From: Bacteroides sp. 51
GTDB taxonomy: Bacteria > Bacteroidota > Bacteroidia > Bacteroidales > Bacteroidaceae
Direction: 5' to 3'
Length of the DNA stretch: 64,000 nucleotides
NCBI RefSeq assembly: GCF_010500965.1
Contig: NZ_QVMI01000021.1
Span: 1 to 64,000 of the forward strand
Position numbers and translations under genes: made by a program. Shown in pieces: positions 1 through 7,845 of this stretch. How positions within the stretch are numbered: position 1 is the first letter of the stretch; the number at the start of each line of letters is the position of its first letter. Under the pieces are notes generated by a model. The model worked only from the letters and a program-made list of their open reading frames with translations, was not told the origin of the DNA and did not search any database.

Positions 1-94
1 CGCGATGGACACCCTTGCCGAAGGCTAGACACTTCCCGTTGTTAGGGCGTGTGAGGGACTTGCACCCATTAGAAGACACCCATGCTGGGCGAAC
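1..94 (-). mobile_element. group II intron, 5' end (class C-like), rest outside window
   Basis: Read on the minus strand from 94 down to 1, the sequence carries the conserved domain I start of bacterial group II introns: GTTCGCCCAGCATGGGTG, then GGGTGCAAGTCCC, then GGCAAGGGTGTCC. The first five bases are GTTCG rather than the usual GTGYG. The 5' boundary abuts the T-tract of a terminator hairpin at 104-127, which is the insertion habit of class IIC introns. The reverse transcriptase/maturase and domains II-VI would lie to the left of base 1. Identification rests on recalled consensus; the exact splice site is inferred. Confidence 0.82.
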
Positions 95-103
95 AAAAAA
101 CAA

Positions 104-127
104 ACCACCGGATAAAAATCCGATGGT
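104..127 (-). terminator. rho-independent terminator used as intron target
   Basis: Minus strand reads ACCATCGGA-TTTTT-ATCCGGTGGT, a 10-position stem with one mismatch, followed by TTTGTTTTTTG. The group II intron begins straight after the T-run. It lies in tandem behind another hairpin at 163-197. Confidence 0.75.
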
Positions 128-162
128 CTGTCCCCTTTAAACACCTTTAAACAAAAGAGAGC

Positions 163-197
163 ATGCCCCCTTACTAACTAACCCTCTGCGGGGGCAT
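163..197 (-). terminator. terminator of the kdgK-kdgA operon
   Basis: ATGCCCCC at 163-170 pairs with GGGGGCAT at 190-197. On the minus strand it follows the kdgA stop by a few bases and is trailed by a pyrimidine-rich GCTCTCTTTTG tail. Confidence 0.75.
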
Positions 198-201
198 ACT
201 T

Positions 202-873
202 TTATTTTCGAGCTTCGGCAATATAACCGAACGCCTCTTGACATTTAGCAACGATCCAAGCCCAATCTTTAGCTGCAACAATATCGGCAGGGAAAAGGTT
301 AGAGCCCATACCTACACAAGTTACACCGGCTTTAATCCAGGCAGTCAGGTTTTCCTTAGTAGGTTCTACCCCACCGGTAACCATCAACATAGACCAAGGC
401 ATCGGAGCTTTCACGTTCTTCACGAATGAAGGTCCACCGACATTTCCAGCAGGGAACACCTTGCAAAGATCACATCCTACTTCCTGAGCGAAACCGATTT
501 CAGAAACCGAACCACATCCCGGAGTATAGGGGATTAAACGACGATTGCAAATCTTAGCGATTTCAGGATTGAACAATGGACCAACAATGAAGTTTGCACC
601 CAACTGAATGTACATAGCAGCAGTAGCGGGGTCTACGATAGAACCAATACCCAGAATCAAATCCGGACATTCTTTTGCTGCCCACTTCACTAATTCTGCA
701 AATACTTCCTGAGCAAAGTCACCACGGTTAGTGAATTCGAATGCACGAACACCACCATCATAGCAAGCCTTTACCACATCCTTTGCTACTTCTACATCTT
801 TATGATAGAAAACGGGAACCATCCCTGTGCTCGACATTGCACCCAGCACTTGTATCTTATTAAATCTTGCCAC
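202..873 (-). CDS. kdgA: 2-dehydro-3-deoxyphosphogluconate (KDPG) aldolase
   Basis: A 223-residue cytoplasmic class I aldolase, normal length for the KDPG/KHG aldolase family. It splits KDPG into pyruvate and glyceraldehyde 3-phosphate, the last step of uronate breakdown. Visible motifs are FEFTNRG near residue 45, the GIGSIVDP loop near 75, and [11 protein letters not shown] near 137 with the Schiff-base lysine, then VTGGVEP near 165. The start is a GTG at 873; an in-frame stop a few codons upstream excludes a longer form. It is the last gene of kdgK-IVP-kdgA, separated from the IVP-like gene by a heptamer-repeat tract at 878-911, and is followed by two hairpins. Family assignment is firm; preference for KDPG over hydroxy-oxoglutarate is inferred from the neighbouring kinase. 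Confidence 0.93.
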   Translation of the reverse strand: MARFNKIQVLGAMSSTGMVPVFYHKDVEVAKDVVKACYDGGVRAFEFTNRGDFAQEVFAELVKWAAKECPDLILGIGSIVDPATAAMYIQLGANFIVGPLFNPEIAKICNRRLIPYTPGCGSVSEIGFAQEVGCDLCKVFPAGNVGGPSFVKNVKAPMPWSMLMVTGGVEPTKENLTAWIKAGVTCVGMGSNLFPADIVAAKDWAWIVAKCQEAFGYIAEARK

Positions 874-877
874 CTTG

Positions 878-911
878 AAATTTACAATTTACCATTTACT
901 ATTTACCATTT
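878..911. repeat. heptamer tract, left inverted flank of IVP-like gene
   Basis: Plus strand runs in 7-bp steps TTACAAT, TTACCAT, TTACTAT, TTACCAT. Its reverse complement matches, with small changes, the ATGGTAA/ATAGTAA steps at 1297-1330 on the other side of the IVP-like gene, so the gene sits between imperfect inverted repeats. Confidence 0.75.
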
Positions 912-934
912 GATAGTATAGTAAATGAGGTTAT

Positions 935-1294
935 TTATTTGTTTATCTTATCTCGCATAGTCAATATTGTTTTGACTATGATTCGCAATAGCTCTTTATT
1001 TTCTTTATATAAGTCTTGCAATAACTCAGGTTTTACCATTTCCAATTCCATAATAAGCTCTAACCAATATGCAGTTTCATCAAGCTCCTCTTCTACCATT
1101 TTTAACTTATTTAGAAAATCCTTATTCGATTTTCCCAATAAAGCAGCTCTGTAATTTGCTCCGGGAGAAGTTCCTGAACGAACAATCTGATTTATTATAG
1201 CTCGACTAGCCGGAGTTGAAGGCTTTTTATCTACTAACTTAATAATCCGTATAGCAAATACCTTTAGCCTTTTAGATAACTCATCAGCAGTCAT
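935..1294 (-). CDS. four-helix-bundle protein, 23S rRNA-IVP / S23-like
   Basis: A 119-residue basic all-helical protein matching the four-helix-bundle family first seen as ORFs in 23S rRNA intervening sequences. Motif-like parts are an N-terminal LSKRLKVFAIRIIKLV helix, NQIVRSGTSPGANYRAALLG near residues 35-55 (the family's most conserved stretch), a third helix with EELDETAYWLELI near 70, and a C-terminal helix. Biochemical function is unknown; some relatives act as accessory proteins of diversity-generating retroelements. Here it is not in an rRNA gene: it lies in the middle of the kdgK-kdgA operon, same strand, and has heptamer repeats in inverted orientation on both sides, which suggests it arrived as a small cassette. 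The start ATG at 1294 follows the right-hand tract by one or two bases. Confidence 0.85.
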   Translation of the reverse strand: MTADELSKRLKVFAIRIIKLVDKKPSTPASRAIINQIVRSGTSPGANYRAALLGKSNKDFLNKLKMVEEELDETAYWLELIMELEMVKPELLQDLYKENKELLRIIVKTILTMRDKINK

Positions 1295-1296
1295 TC

Positions 1297-1330
1297 AAAT
1301 GGTAAGTTGTAAATGGTAAATAGTAAATTA
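1297..1330. repeat. heptamer tract, right inverted flank of IVP-like gene
   Basis: Plus strand steps ATGGTAA, GTTGTAA, ATGGTAA, ATAGTAA. It fills the gap between the kdgK stop codon and the IVP-like start and mirrors 878-911. Confidence 0.75.
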
Positions 1331-2371
1331 CCTAGAGACGCGTCCTGAACCATCACCCTTCATCAAATTCTCCACCTCAGCAACAGTAACTAAGTTGAAG
1401 TCACCATAAATAGTGTGTTTCAAACAAGAAGCTGCAACAGCAAATTCAAGAGCCTTCTGGTCATCTGATGGATAAGAAATCAAACCATAGATCAAACCAC
1501 CCATGAAAGAGTCGCCACCACCTACGCGATCAACGATGTGAGTGATATCGTAACGTTGAGACATTTTCAAGGAACCATCAGAATAAAGAACACCACCCCA
1601 GGTATTATGATTAGCGTTGATAGCACCACGCAATGTTACAATCATCTTCTTGCAACGTGGGAATCTCTTCATCATCTGAGTACATACCGATTCAAATTCA
1701 GCAGCATTCACTTCGCCACCGGTAGCAGTTACGTCGAAACCTTCCGGTTTGATGCCGAATACTTTCTCGCAGTCCTCTTCGTTACCCAGAATCACATCAC
1801 AACCTTCTACTAAAGCAGGCATTACCTCATCGGCTGTTTTGCCATATTTCCAAAGGTTCTTGCGGTAGTTCAAGTCAGTTGAAACAGTTACACCCATTTC
1901 GTTAGCCACTTTGATCGCCTCCAGACAAGCGTCGGCAGCACCTTGCGACAAAGCAGGAGTAATACCCGTCCAGTGGAACCACTGAGCATCTTTAAATACC
2001 TCTTTCCAGTTCACCATTCCCGGTTCAATAGTAGAGATAGAAGAATGAGCACGGTCGTAAACCACTTTAGAAGCACGAGCCACAGCACCGGTTTCAAGGA
2101 AGTAGATACCTACGCGTTCGCCACCAAAGATAATTTCATTAGTACCTACGTTGTGCGAACGAAGATCCATGATACACGACTGTGCAATATCATTTTTAGG
2201 AAGACGGGTTACAAATTCTGTATCCAAACCATAGTTTGCCAGCGATACGGCAACGTTAGCCTCTCCACCGCCAAAGGTTGCAGTAAACTCTTTAGCCTGT
2301 GAAAATCTCAAATAACCAGGAGTAGCCAGACGAAGCATAATTTCTCCAAAAGTAACGACCTTTTTTCCCAT
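1328..2371 (-). CDS. kdgK: 2-dehydro-3-deoxygluconokinase (KDG kinase), PfkB family
   Basis: A 347-residue cytoplasmic ribokinase/PfkB sugar kinase that phosphorylates 2-keto-3-deoxygluconate to KDPG, the substrate of kdgA two genes downstream. N-terminal VVTFGEIMLRL and FGGGEANVAVSLANYG (about residues 35-50) form the first PfkB signature; the C-terminal DRVGGGDSFMGGLIYG (about 282-297) holds the catalytic Asp and the anion-hole glycines. The length is slightly above the usual 310-340. It is first in its operon, with a clear promoter at 2513-2543 and a leader of roughly 130 bases. The divergent LacI-type gene is the likely regulator. The context (uxaA, pectin enzymes) favours KDG over other sugars. 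Confidence 0.92.
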   Translation of the reverse strand: MGKKVVTFGEIMLRLATPGYLRFSQAKEFTATFGGGEANVAVSLANYGLDTEFVTRLPKNDIAQSCIMDLRSHNVGTNEIIFGGERVGIYFLETGAVARASKVVYDRAHSSISTIEPGMVNWKEVFKDAQWFHWTGITPALSQGAADACLEAIKVANEMGVTVSTDLNYRKNLWKYGKTADEVMPALVEGCDVILGNEEDCEKVFGIKPEGFDVTATGGEVNAAEFESVCTQMMKRFPRCKKMIVTLRGAINANHNTWGGVLYSDGSLKMSQRYDITHIVDRVGGGDSFMGGLIYGLISYPSDDQKALEFAVAASCLKHTIYGDFNLVTVAEVENLMKGDGSGRVSR

Positions 2372-2512
2372 AATTCTGCGTTTTAATCTAATAAGTTATT
2401 AATATTATTAAGTTTCAATTTCTTATTTCAAAGCAAAAACCAGCTTAAACAACTGATTACTTGACACTTAACGGACTTTTATCAAAAACTTGACTAGCTC
2501 CGTGTGCGGGCA

Positions 2513-2543
2513 CAAAGATACAATCAATTTTCATAATAACAAA
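2513..2543 (-). promoter_or_regulatory. promoter of kdgK operon
   Basis: Minus strand has TATCTTTG (2520-2513) as the -7 box and TTTG (2543-2540) as the -33 box with a 19-base spacer, an exact fit to the Bacteroidota sigma-ABfr promoter pattern. It overlaps a weaker promoter of opposite direction. Confidence 0.75.
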
Positions 2544-2559
2544 AATTGTTATATATTTG
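2529..2559 (+). promoter_or_regulatory. probable promoter of lacI-type regulator and uxaA
   Basis: TATATTTG at 2552-2559 fits the -7 box; TTTC at 2529-2532 is one base off the -33 TTTG with a 19-base spacer. Transcription would start near 2566, just ahead of the 36-bp inverted repeat, which would then lie wholly in the leader RNA. Confidence 0.5.
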
Positions 2560-2573
2560 TGCCAAACTTTTTT

Positions 2574-2730
2574 CATTTACTATTAGACGATTTACTATTT
2601 ACGATTGAAGTAACTCAGTAAATTTAAACCCGTAATTATAAAACGGTAATTCCAAGTACATTGGTTCGCCTAATAGTAAATATGAAATAGTAATTTCAAT
2701 CGTAAATAGTAAATCGTCTAATAGTAAATG
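2574..2730 (+). repeat. perfect 36-bp inverted repeat ending in the regulator's ATG
   Basis: Arms 2574-2609 and 2695-2730 are perfect reverse complements, 85 bases apart. The right arm is built of heptamers (AATCGTA, AATAGTA, AATCGTC, then AATAGTA) and its last three bases are the ATG of the LacI-type gene. As RNA it would form a stem burying the start codon. The 2372-2727 gene-free stretch holds this repeat and the two divergent promoters. Confidence 0.85.
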
Positions 2731-3795
2731 AACAAGTTGCCTGAAAGAATCAGAATCAAAGATATCGCGCGTCTGGCAGATGTATCTGTCGGAACAGTAG
2801 ACCGCGTTATTCATGGACGGAGTGGAGTATCAGAGGCGAGTCGCCTGAGAGTGGAAAAGATACTCAAACAGTTGGACTACCATCCAAACATGTACGCCAG
2901 TGCATTGGCTTCCAATAAAAAGTATGCATTCGCCTGCCTTCTGCCCATGCATCTGGAAGGCGAGTATTGGACAGATATTGAAAAAGGAATCCATGAAGCG
3001 CTCGAGAACTATTCCGATTTCAATATATCCGCTACAATCAGCTATTACGACCCATACGATTATAATGCGTTTGTAAAAGCAAGCCAGGTTATTTTAGACA
3101 GTGAGCCCGACGGGGTACTCTTCGCCCCCACTATTGCAGCGTATACGCAAGGCTTTACAGATGAGCTAAAGTCTAAAGATATACCTTATATATATATAGA
3201 CTCAAATATCAAGGACATTCCTGCCCTCGCCTTCTTCGGACAACATTCCGGACAAAGCGGGTATTTTGCAGCGCGTATGTTGATGATGCTTGCCGGAAAT
3301 CCGAATGAGATTATGCTCTTCCGCAAAATCAACGAGGGTATTGTTGGGTCAAATCAACAGGAGAACCGGGAAATCGGTTTCCGTAAATATATGCAAGAAC
3401 ACCATCCGGACTGTCAGATTCTGGAACTTAATCTACATGCTAAGCGCCCTGCCGATGACAATAAAATGCTGGATGACTTCTTCCGTGAGCACCCTACAGT
3501 AAACAGTGGCATTACATTCAACTCCAAAGTGTACACAGTTGGAGAATATCTTCTGGAAAGAAACAAAAAGCAGTTCAACCTTATTGGCTATGACTTACTG
3601 GAACGCAATGTGGCTTGTCTGAAACAAGGTAGTGTCTCTTTCTTGATAGCCCAACAACCGGAGGTACAAGGATTTAACGGTATAAAAACATTATGCGATC
3701 ACCTCATCTTTAAGAAAGAAGTTACCGCTATAAACTATATGCCAATAGATTTGTTGAATTCAGAAAATATAGATTTTTACTTAAAAATATACTAA
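2728..3795 (+). CDS. LacI-family transcriptional regulator
   Basis: A 355-residue regulator. Residues 8-55 form the LacI helix-turn-helix plus hinge helix (IKDIARLADVSVGTVDRVIH, then VEKILKQLDYHPN). The rest is a periplasmic-binding-protein fold of the sugar-sensing type, with the substrate pocket spread over about 65-350. It sits divergent to kdgK and 15 bases ahead of uxaA, so it most likely senses a uronate-pathway intermediate such as KDG and controls both units; this is inferred from position. The ATG at 2728 is the outer end of a 36-bp inverted repeat and has no Shine-Dalgarno, so translation may respond to leader folding. No operator could be singled out with confidence. Confidence 0.9.
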   Translation: MNKLPERIRIKDIARLADVSVGTVDRVIHGRSGVSEASRLRVEKILKQLDYHPNMYASALASNKKYAFACLLPMHLEGEYWTDIEKGIHEALENYSDFNISATISYYDPYDYNAFVKASQVILDSEPDGVLFAPTIAAYTQGFTDELKSKDIPYIYIDSNIKDIPALAFFGQHSGQSGYFAARMLMMLAGNPNEIMLFRKINEGIVGSNQQENREIGFRKYMQEHHPDCQILELNLHAKRPADDNKMLDDFFREHPTVNSGITFNSKVYTVGEYLLERNKKQFNLIGYDLLERNVACLKQGSVSFLIAQQPEVQGFNGIKTLCDHLIFKKEVTAINYMPIDLLNSENIDFYLKIY

Positions 3796-3810
3796 TAAGA
3801 TTAGACTATC

Positions 3811-5301
3811 ATGAAAACAAAGTTCTTACAGATAAATCCTGCTGATAACGTAGCAGTAGCTATCGTAGATCTACCTGCAGGAGAACAAGTTACCATTAAT
3901 GGAGTAACTACTACGCTTAACGAAGATATACCTGCCGGACATAAATTCGCACTGAAAGATTTTGCCGAAGGAGAAGATATAATTAAATACGGTTATCCCA
4001 TCGGGCATGCTACAACTGCCAAGAAACAGGGTGACTGGATGAACGAGAACAACATCAAGACCAATCTGGCAGGACTTCTGGATTATACATACCACCCGAC
4101 TTCAGTTTCTTTAGATATCCCACAGGAAAACCTGACATTTAAAGGATATCGCCGGAAGAATGGCGAAGTGGGCATCCGCAACGAAGTTTGGATTATCCCT
4201 ACCGTAGGTTGCGTAAACGGCATCATTAATCAGTTGGCCGAAGGTCTTCGCCGTGAAACCGAAGGTAAAGGTGTAGATGCTATCGTAGCTTATCCACACA
4301 ACTATGGCTGTTCGCAATTGGGAGACGACCATGAAAACACCAAGAAAATCTTGCGTGATATGGTGCTTCACCCCAATGCAGGTGCTGTGCTTGTAGTTGG
4401 GTTGGGATGTGAAAATAATCAACCGGACGTATTCCGCGAGTTCCTGGGTGATTATGACCAGGATCGCGTATCTTTCATGGTAACCCAGAAAGTAGGTGAC
4501 GAATACGAAGAAGGAATGAAACTGCTTCGCGAGTTGTACGAAAAAGCCAGCAAGGATGTCCGTACCGATATTCCATTGAGCGAACTGCGTGTTGGTTTGA
4601 AGTGTGGTGGTTCCGATGGTTTCTCGGGTATTACAGCCAATCCATTATTGGGTATGTTCTCTGATTTCCTGATTGCACAAGGCGGTACCAGCGTATTGAC
4701 CGAAGTGCCTGAAATGTTTGGAGCTGAAACAATCCTGATGAATCGTTGTAAGAACGAAGGTTTATTCGACCAAACTGTGCATTTGATTAATGATTTCAAA
4801 GAATATTTCCTTTCTCATGGAGAGCCTGTAGGCGAAAACCCATCGCCAGGCAATAAAGCCGGAGGGATCTCTACATTGGAAGAAAAAGCATTGGGATGTA
4901 CTCAGAAGTGTGGCAAGAGTTATGTATCGGGTGTACTTCCTTATGGAGAACGTATACAGGTAAAAGGTCTTAATTTGTTGTCTGCTCCGGGTAATGACCT
5001 GGTAGCCTCAACTACTTTAGCTGCTGCCGGATGCCATATCGTATTATTTACCACTGGTCGCGGAACTCCATTCGGTACTTTCGTTCCAACCATGAAAATT
5101 TCAACCAATACGGCTTTGTTCAACATGAAACCCACCTGGATTGATTTCAATGCCGGAGTCATTGTAGATGGTGAACCAATGGAAGAAACCTGCAAACGTT
5201 TTATCAGTTACATCATTGGAGTAGCAAGTGGTGAACTTGTTAACAATGAAAAGAAAGGATATCGCGAGATTGCGATATTTAAAACTGGGGTAACGTTGTA
5301 G
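3811..5301 (+). CDS. uxaA: altronate dehydratase
   Basis: A 496-residue single-chain altronate dehydratase, converting D-altronate to 2-keto-3-deoxygluconate in galacturonate breakdown. Residues 1-90 form the SAF domain (GHKFALKDFAEGEDIIKYGYPIG). The large C-terminal domain shows the family signatures FKGYRRKNGEVGIRNE near 110, PHNYGCSQLGDDH near 160, LKCGGSDGFSGITANP near 265 and FTTGRGTPFG near 415, with the conserved cysteines expected to bind iron. It is co-transcribed with the regulator upstream. Its product is the substrate of KdgK across the divergent promoter. UxaC and UxaB, which come earlier in the pathway, are not in this window. A small hairpin (CGTTGTA/TACAACG, 5294-5311) spans the stop codon. 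Confidence 0.94.
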   Translation: MKTKFLQINPADNVAVAIVDLPAGEQVTINGVTTTLNEDIPAGHKFALKDFAEGEDIIKYGYPIGHATTAKKQGDWMNENNIKTNLAGLLDYTYHPTSVSLDIPQENLTFKGYRRKNGEVGIRNEVWIIPTVGCVNGIINQLAEGLRRETEGKGVDAIVAYPHNYGCSQLGDDHENTKKILRDMVLHPNAGAVLVVGLGCENNQPDVFREFLGDYDQDRVSFMVTQKVGDEYEEGMKLLRELYEKASKDVRTDIPLSELRVGLKCGGSDGFSGITANPLLGMFSDFLIAQGGTSVLTEVPEMFGAETILMNRCKNEGLFDQTVHLINDFKEYFLSHGEPVGENPSPGNKAGGISTLEEKALGCTQKCGKSYVSGVLPYGERIQVKGLNLLSAPGNDLVASTTLAAAGCHIVLFTTGRGTPFGTFVPTMKISTNTALFNMKPTWIDFNAGVIVDGEPMEETCKRFISYIIGVASGELVNNEKKGYREIAIFKTGVTL

Positions 5302-5339
5302 AATTACAACGATATTTGAACTGTCCAAAAATCAATATT

Positions 5340-5411
5340 GTAGGGGCGGTTCGTGAACCGCCCACGGCAACATGCCACATAAAAATCGGGCGATTCGCGA
5401 ATCGCCCCTAT
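5340..5411. repeat. double-palindrome element, copy 1
   Basis: Starts GTAGGGGCGG, ends CGCCCCTAT. It holds two palindromes, GGGGCGGTTCGTGAACCGCC and GGGCGATTCGCGAATCGCCC. The second shows paired changes (G to A matched by C to T) relative to the other copies, keeping the stem intact. Other copies: 7732-7813, 22019-22089, 55697-55765. Confidence 0.9.
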
Positions 5412-5563
5412 GGTATCCTCCAACTCTCCCTTTATCAGAAACAAAGAATGCACCCAAACGTATTCTGACTAAAAAGTCCCCCAAAAGCACCAAATATTAG
5501 AATACAAAAGCAAAATAAAAGGTTTTATTTGTATCTACAAAATTGTATCTAAAAAGTGGAAGC

Positions 5564-7687
5564 ATGAAACAATTCTTTATTTTCAGAAAGATGTATGGTG
5601 TCGTCATCCTGATATGTTGCCTGATGACATCTCTATTAGCAATGGGACAGCAAATGCCGAGAAGAAACCCTTTGCGCGAAACAAACAATGAGTTTTTTAA
5701 AACTGAAGAAGCATGTCGTATTGGCGATCAGGTATTGGCCTATCAACGTTGTACAGGTGGATGGCCTAAGAATATAGACATGGCCCGGAAAATGAGTGGT
5801 GAAGAATTGGCGCAGGTATTAAAAGATAAATCGCGCCATGACGACTCGACAACCGACAACAATGCAACATCAATACAGATGACCTATCTGGCTCGTCTGT
5901 ACCAACAAACAAACGATGTACGTTATCGCGACGCTTTCCGGTTGGGGATAGAATATTTATTGAGTGGCCAGTACGAGAATGGCGGCTGGCCTCAATTCTG
6001 GCCCGAAACACGCGGTTATCAAACGCATATCACGTTTAATGATAATGCCATGGTGAACACATTGGAGATATTGCAAAACGTAATGGATGCAAAACCTCCC
6101 TACGATGGTAACCTGACCGATAAAGCAATGCGTCAACAACTCTCGAAGGCTTTCGACAAAGGGATTGAGTGTATATTAGCCACACAGATTATAGTAGATG
6201 GCCAGCGCACCATATGGTGTCAGCAGCACGACCGAGAAACACTGAAACCAGCTCCGGCACGCGCTTTCGAGCTGCCATCGTATTGCCCACCGGAAACTGC
6301 TTCTATCATACGCCTGCTTATGAGTTTGCCAAAGCCCAACGCAAATGTAAAACAGGCTATTCACGGAGCGATGAAGTGGTTCGACACTTATAAACTCACC
6401 GGTTTACGCTACGAGCGTACGGGACAGACAAGAGAAGAGCGCAACGTCCGTCTGGTGGAAGACCCGCAAGCTGGTCCAATATGGGCCCGGTATTATGATT
6501 TGGAATATTGCGAACCATTTGTTTGCGACCGCGATGGTGTGCCACGGCGCAGGTTGGAGGAAATCGGAATAGAACGCCGTACCGGTTATAGTTGGTATAA
6601 CAGTCGTCCAGCCGAGCTTTTCTCTATGTATGACACCTGGGCGGATAAATATGATCCGAAACATAAAGTGAATATAAATCTCAAGACCAAAGGAGCTAAC
6701 GAAAATGGACTCATCCAAATGTATCGCCGACCAACTGTTCACCGCACAGACTTTGATGTGGTGGTAAAAACCGGAGAAAGTATACAAGCAGCCATTAGCA
6801 AAGCACCTGAAACACCAACCGAGCCTTTCAAAATCTTAATATCAAAAGGTACGTATAACCAAAAGGTCATCATCGACCGCCCCAACATTGTTCTCGTAGG
6901 TGAAGATCGCGACAGTACGATAATCGTACTGGCTGAAACGGCAAAAACACGAGCCATTACCGAATATCGCGGACGTCCTGTAGGCAATGGGGTAATCGTA
7001 TTGCAGGAAGGTGCGGATGACTGTGTTATCAGCGGACTGACGGTGTATAATAACTACGGAACTACGATTGAGAACACCACTACGCACCAGATGTCTATCT
7101 TCGGACGCGCCACACGCACCATCGTTATTAACAGCAATGTATGGGCCGATGGAAACGATGCCCTCTCGCTTTGGGCTCCGGGAAGTAACGGAATGTATTA
7201 TCATGCCGACCTCAATTTGCGTTGCCCGGGTGTAGATTTCCTCTGTCCTCGTGGATGGTGCTACGCCACACGCTGCCACTTCTACGGCGATAGCCGCGCA
7301 ATGATCTGGCATGACGGCCGAGGCGAAAAGAGCAAGAAACTGGTAGTCACCAACTCATTTTTTGATGCAAAATCTCCTACTCTTCTCGGTCGCTATCATC
7401 ACGATTCGCAATTCTTTATTCTCCATTGCAAACTATCGGACAAAGTACTTGATAGCAACATCAGTTATGCATACTCGGATAAAGTGCTCGATCCTTGTCC
7501 GTGGGGACAACGCACTTACTACTACGATTGCAGCCGCGAGGGAGGTCACAGCGGTTGGCTTAACAATAACCTGCAAGAGGCTGAAAATGCTCCCGAGTTT
7601 CATGGTATCACCGCCCGGTGGACATTCAATGGTAAGTGGGACCCAGAACAACGTGTTCGGGATCTTTGGTATGTGTTGGCTTATTAG
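5564..7687 (+). CDS. secreted pectate lyase (PL10) - pectin methylesterase-like (CE8) fusion
   Basis: A 707-residue exported protein. The signal peptide (about residues 1-30, KMYGVVILICCLMTSLLAMGQQ) is followed by a PL10 polygalacturonate lyase domain (about 40-360) with GGWPKNIDM, the DDSTTDNNAT segment and NGGWPQFWP typical of this alpha/alpha-toroid family. From about 395 to the end is a right-handed beta-helix of the pectinesterase type: IQAAISKAP, LISKGTYNQKVIID, VDFLCPRGWCYA at the place of the usual GTVDFIFG, and LLGRYHHDSQ in place of LGRPW. The esterase signatures are divergent, so its substrate could be de-esterification of pectin or a related ester. The start ATG at 5564 precedes the signal peptide directly. 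It lies next to KDG catabolism and faces the hybrid regulator. Joining lyase and esterase would couple unmasking and cleavage. Confidence 0.88.
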   Translation: MKQFFIFRKMYGVVILICCLMTSLLAMGQQMPRRNPLRETNNEFFKTEEACRIGDQVLAYQRCTGGWPKNIDMARKMSGEELAQVLKDKSRHDDSTTDNNATSIQMTYLARLYQQTNDVRYRDAFRLGIEYLLSGQYENGGWPQFWPETRGYQTHITFNDNAMVNTLEILQNVMDAKPPYDGNLTDKAMRQQLSKAFDKGIECILATQIIVDGQRTIWCQQHDRETLKPAPARAFELPSYCPPETASIIRLLMSLPKPNANVKQAIHGAMKWFDTYKLTGLRYERTGQTREERNVRLVEDPQAGPIWARYYDLEYCEPFVCDRDGVPRRRLEEIGIERRTGYSWYNSRPAELFSMYDTWADKYDPKHKVNINLKTKGANENGLIQMYRRPTVHRTDFDVVVKTGESIQAAISKAPETPTEPFKILISKGTYNQKVIIDRPNIVLVGEDRDSTIIVLAETAKTRAITEYRGRPVGNGVIVLQEGADDCVISGLTVYNNYGTTIENTTTHQMSIFGRATRTIVINSNVWADGNDALSLWAPGSNGMYYHADLNLRCPGVDFLCPRGWCYATRCHFYGDSRAMIWHDGRGEKSKKLVVTNSFFDAKSPTLLGRYHHDSQFFILHCKLSDKVLDSNISYAYSDKVLDPCPWGQRTYYYDCSREGGHSGWLNNNLQEAENAPEFHGITARWTFNGKWDPEQRVRDLWYVLAY

Positions 7688-7731
7688 AAATTTATAGATA
7701 AAATAAAGGATATCCAAAAAGTCAATGATAT

Positions 7732-7813
7732 TGTAGGGGCGGTTCGCGAACCGCCCGATAACACACTGAAAGCTATTTCCTCCGGCTTGGGCGGTTCACG
7801 AACCGCCCCTACA
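7732..7813. repeat. double-palindrome element, copy 2
   Basis: TGTAGGGGCGG ... CCGCCCCTACA with palindromes GGGCGGTTCGCGAACCGCCC and a GGGCGGTTCACGAACCGCCC variant separated by about 36 bases. It lies between convergent genes, where the paired stems could end transcription from both sides. Confidence 0.9.
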
Positions 7814-7845
7814 GCAAATGGGAAACCTTTCTGAGAGAACCTATC

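Noticed and set aside
1-94. Possible tRNA or riboswitch at the left edge because of compact paired segments
   Set aside because: The minus strand matches the conserved group II intron 5' domain (CCCAGCATGGGTG, GGGTGCAAGTCCC, GGCAAGGGTGTCC) and has no cloverleaf.
1-1294. Diversity-generating retroelement, from IVP/Avd-like protein near an intron end
   Set aside because: No template/variable repeat pair or RT in the window, and the intron start is of the ordinary splicing type; the two lie on either side of kdgA without a link.
2599-2814. Minus-strand ORF across the LacI-type start
   Set aside because: Low-complexity product of the heptamer repeat and antisense of the HTH region.
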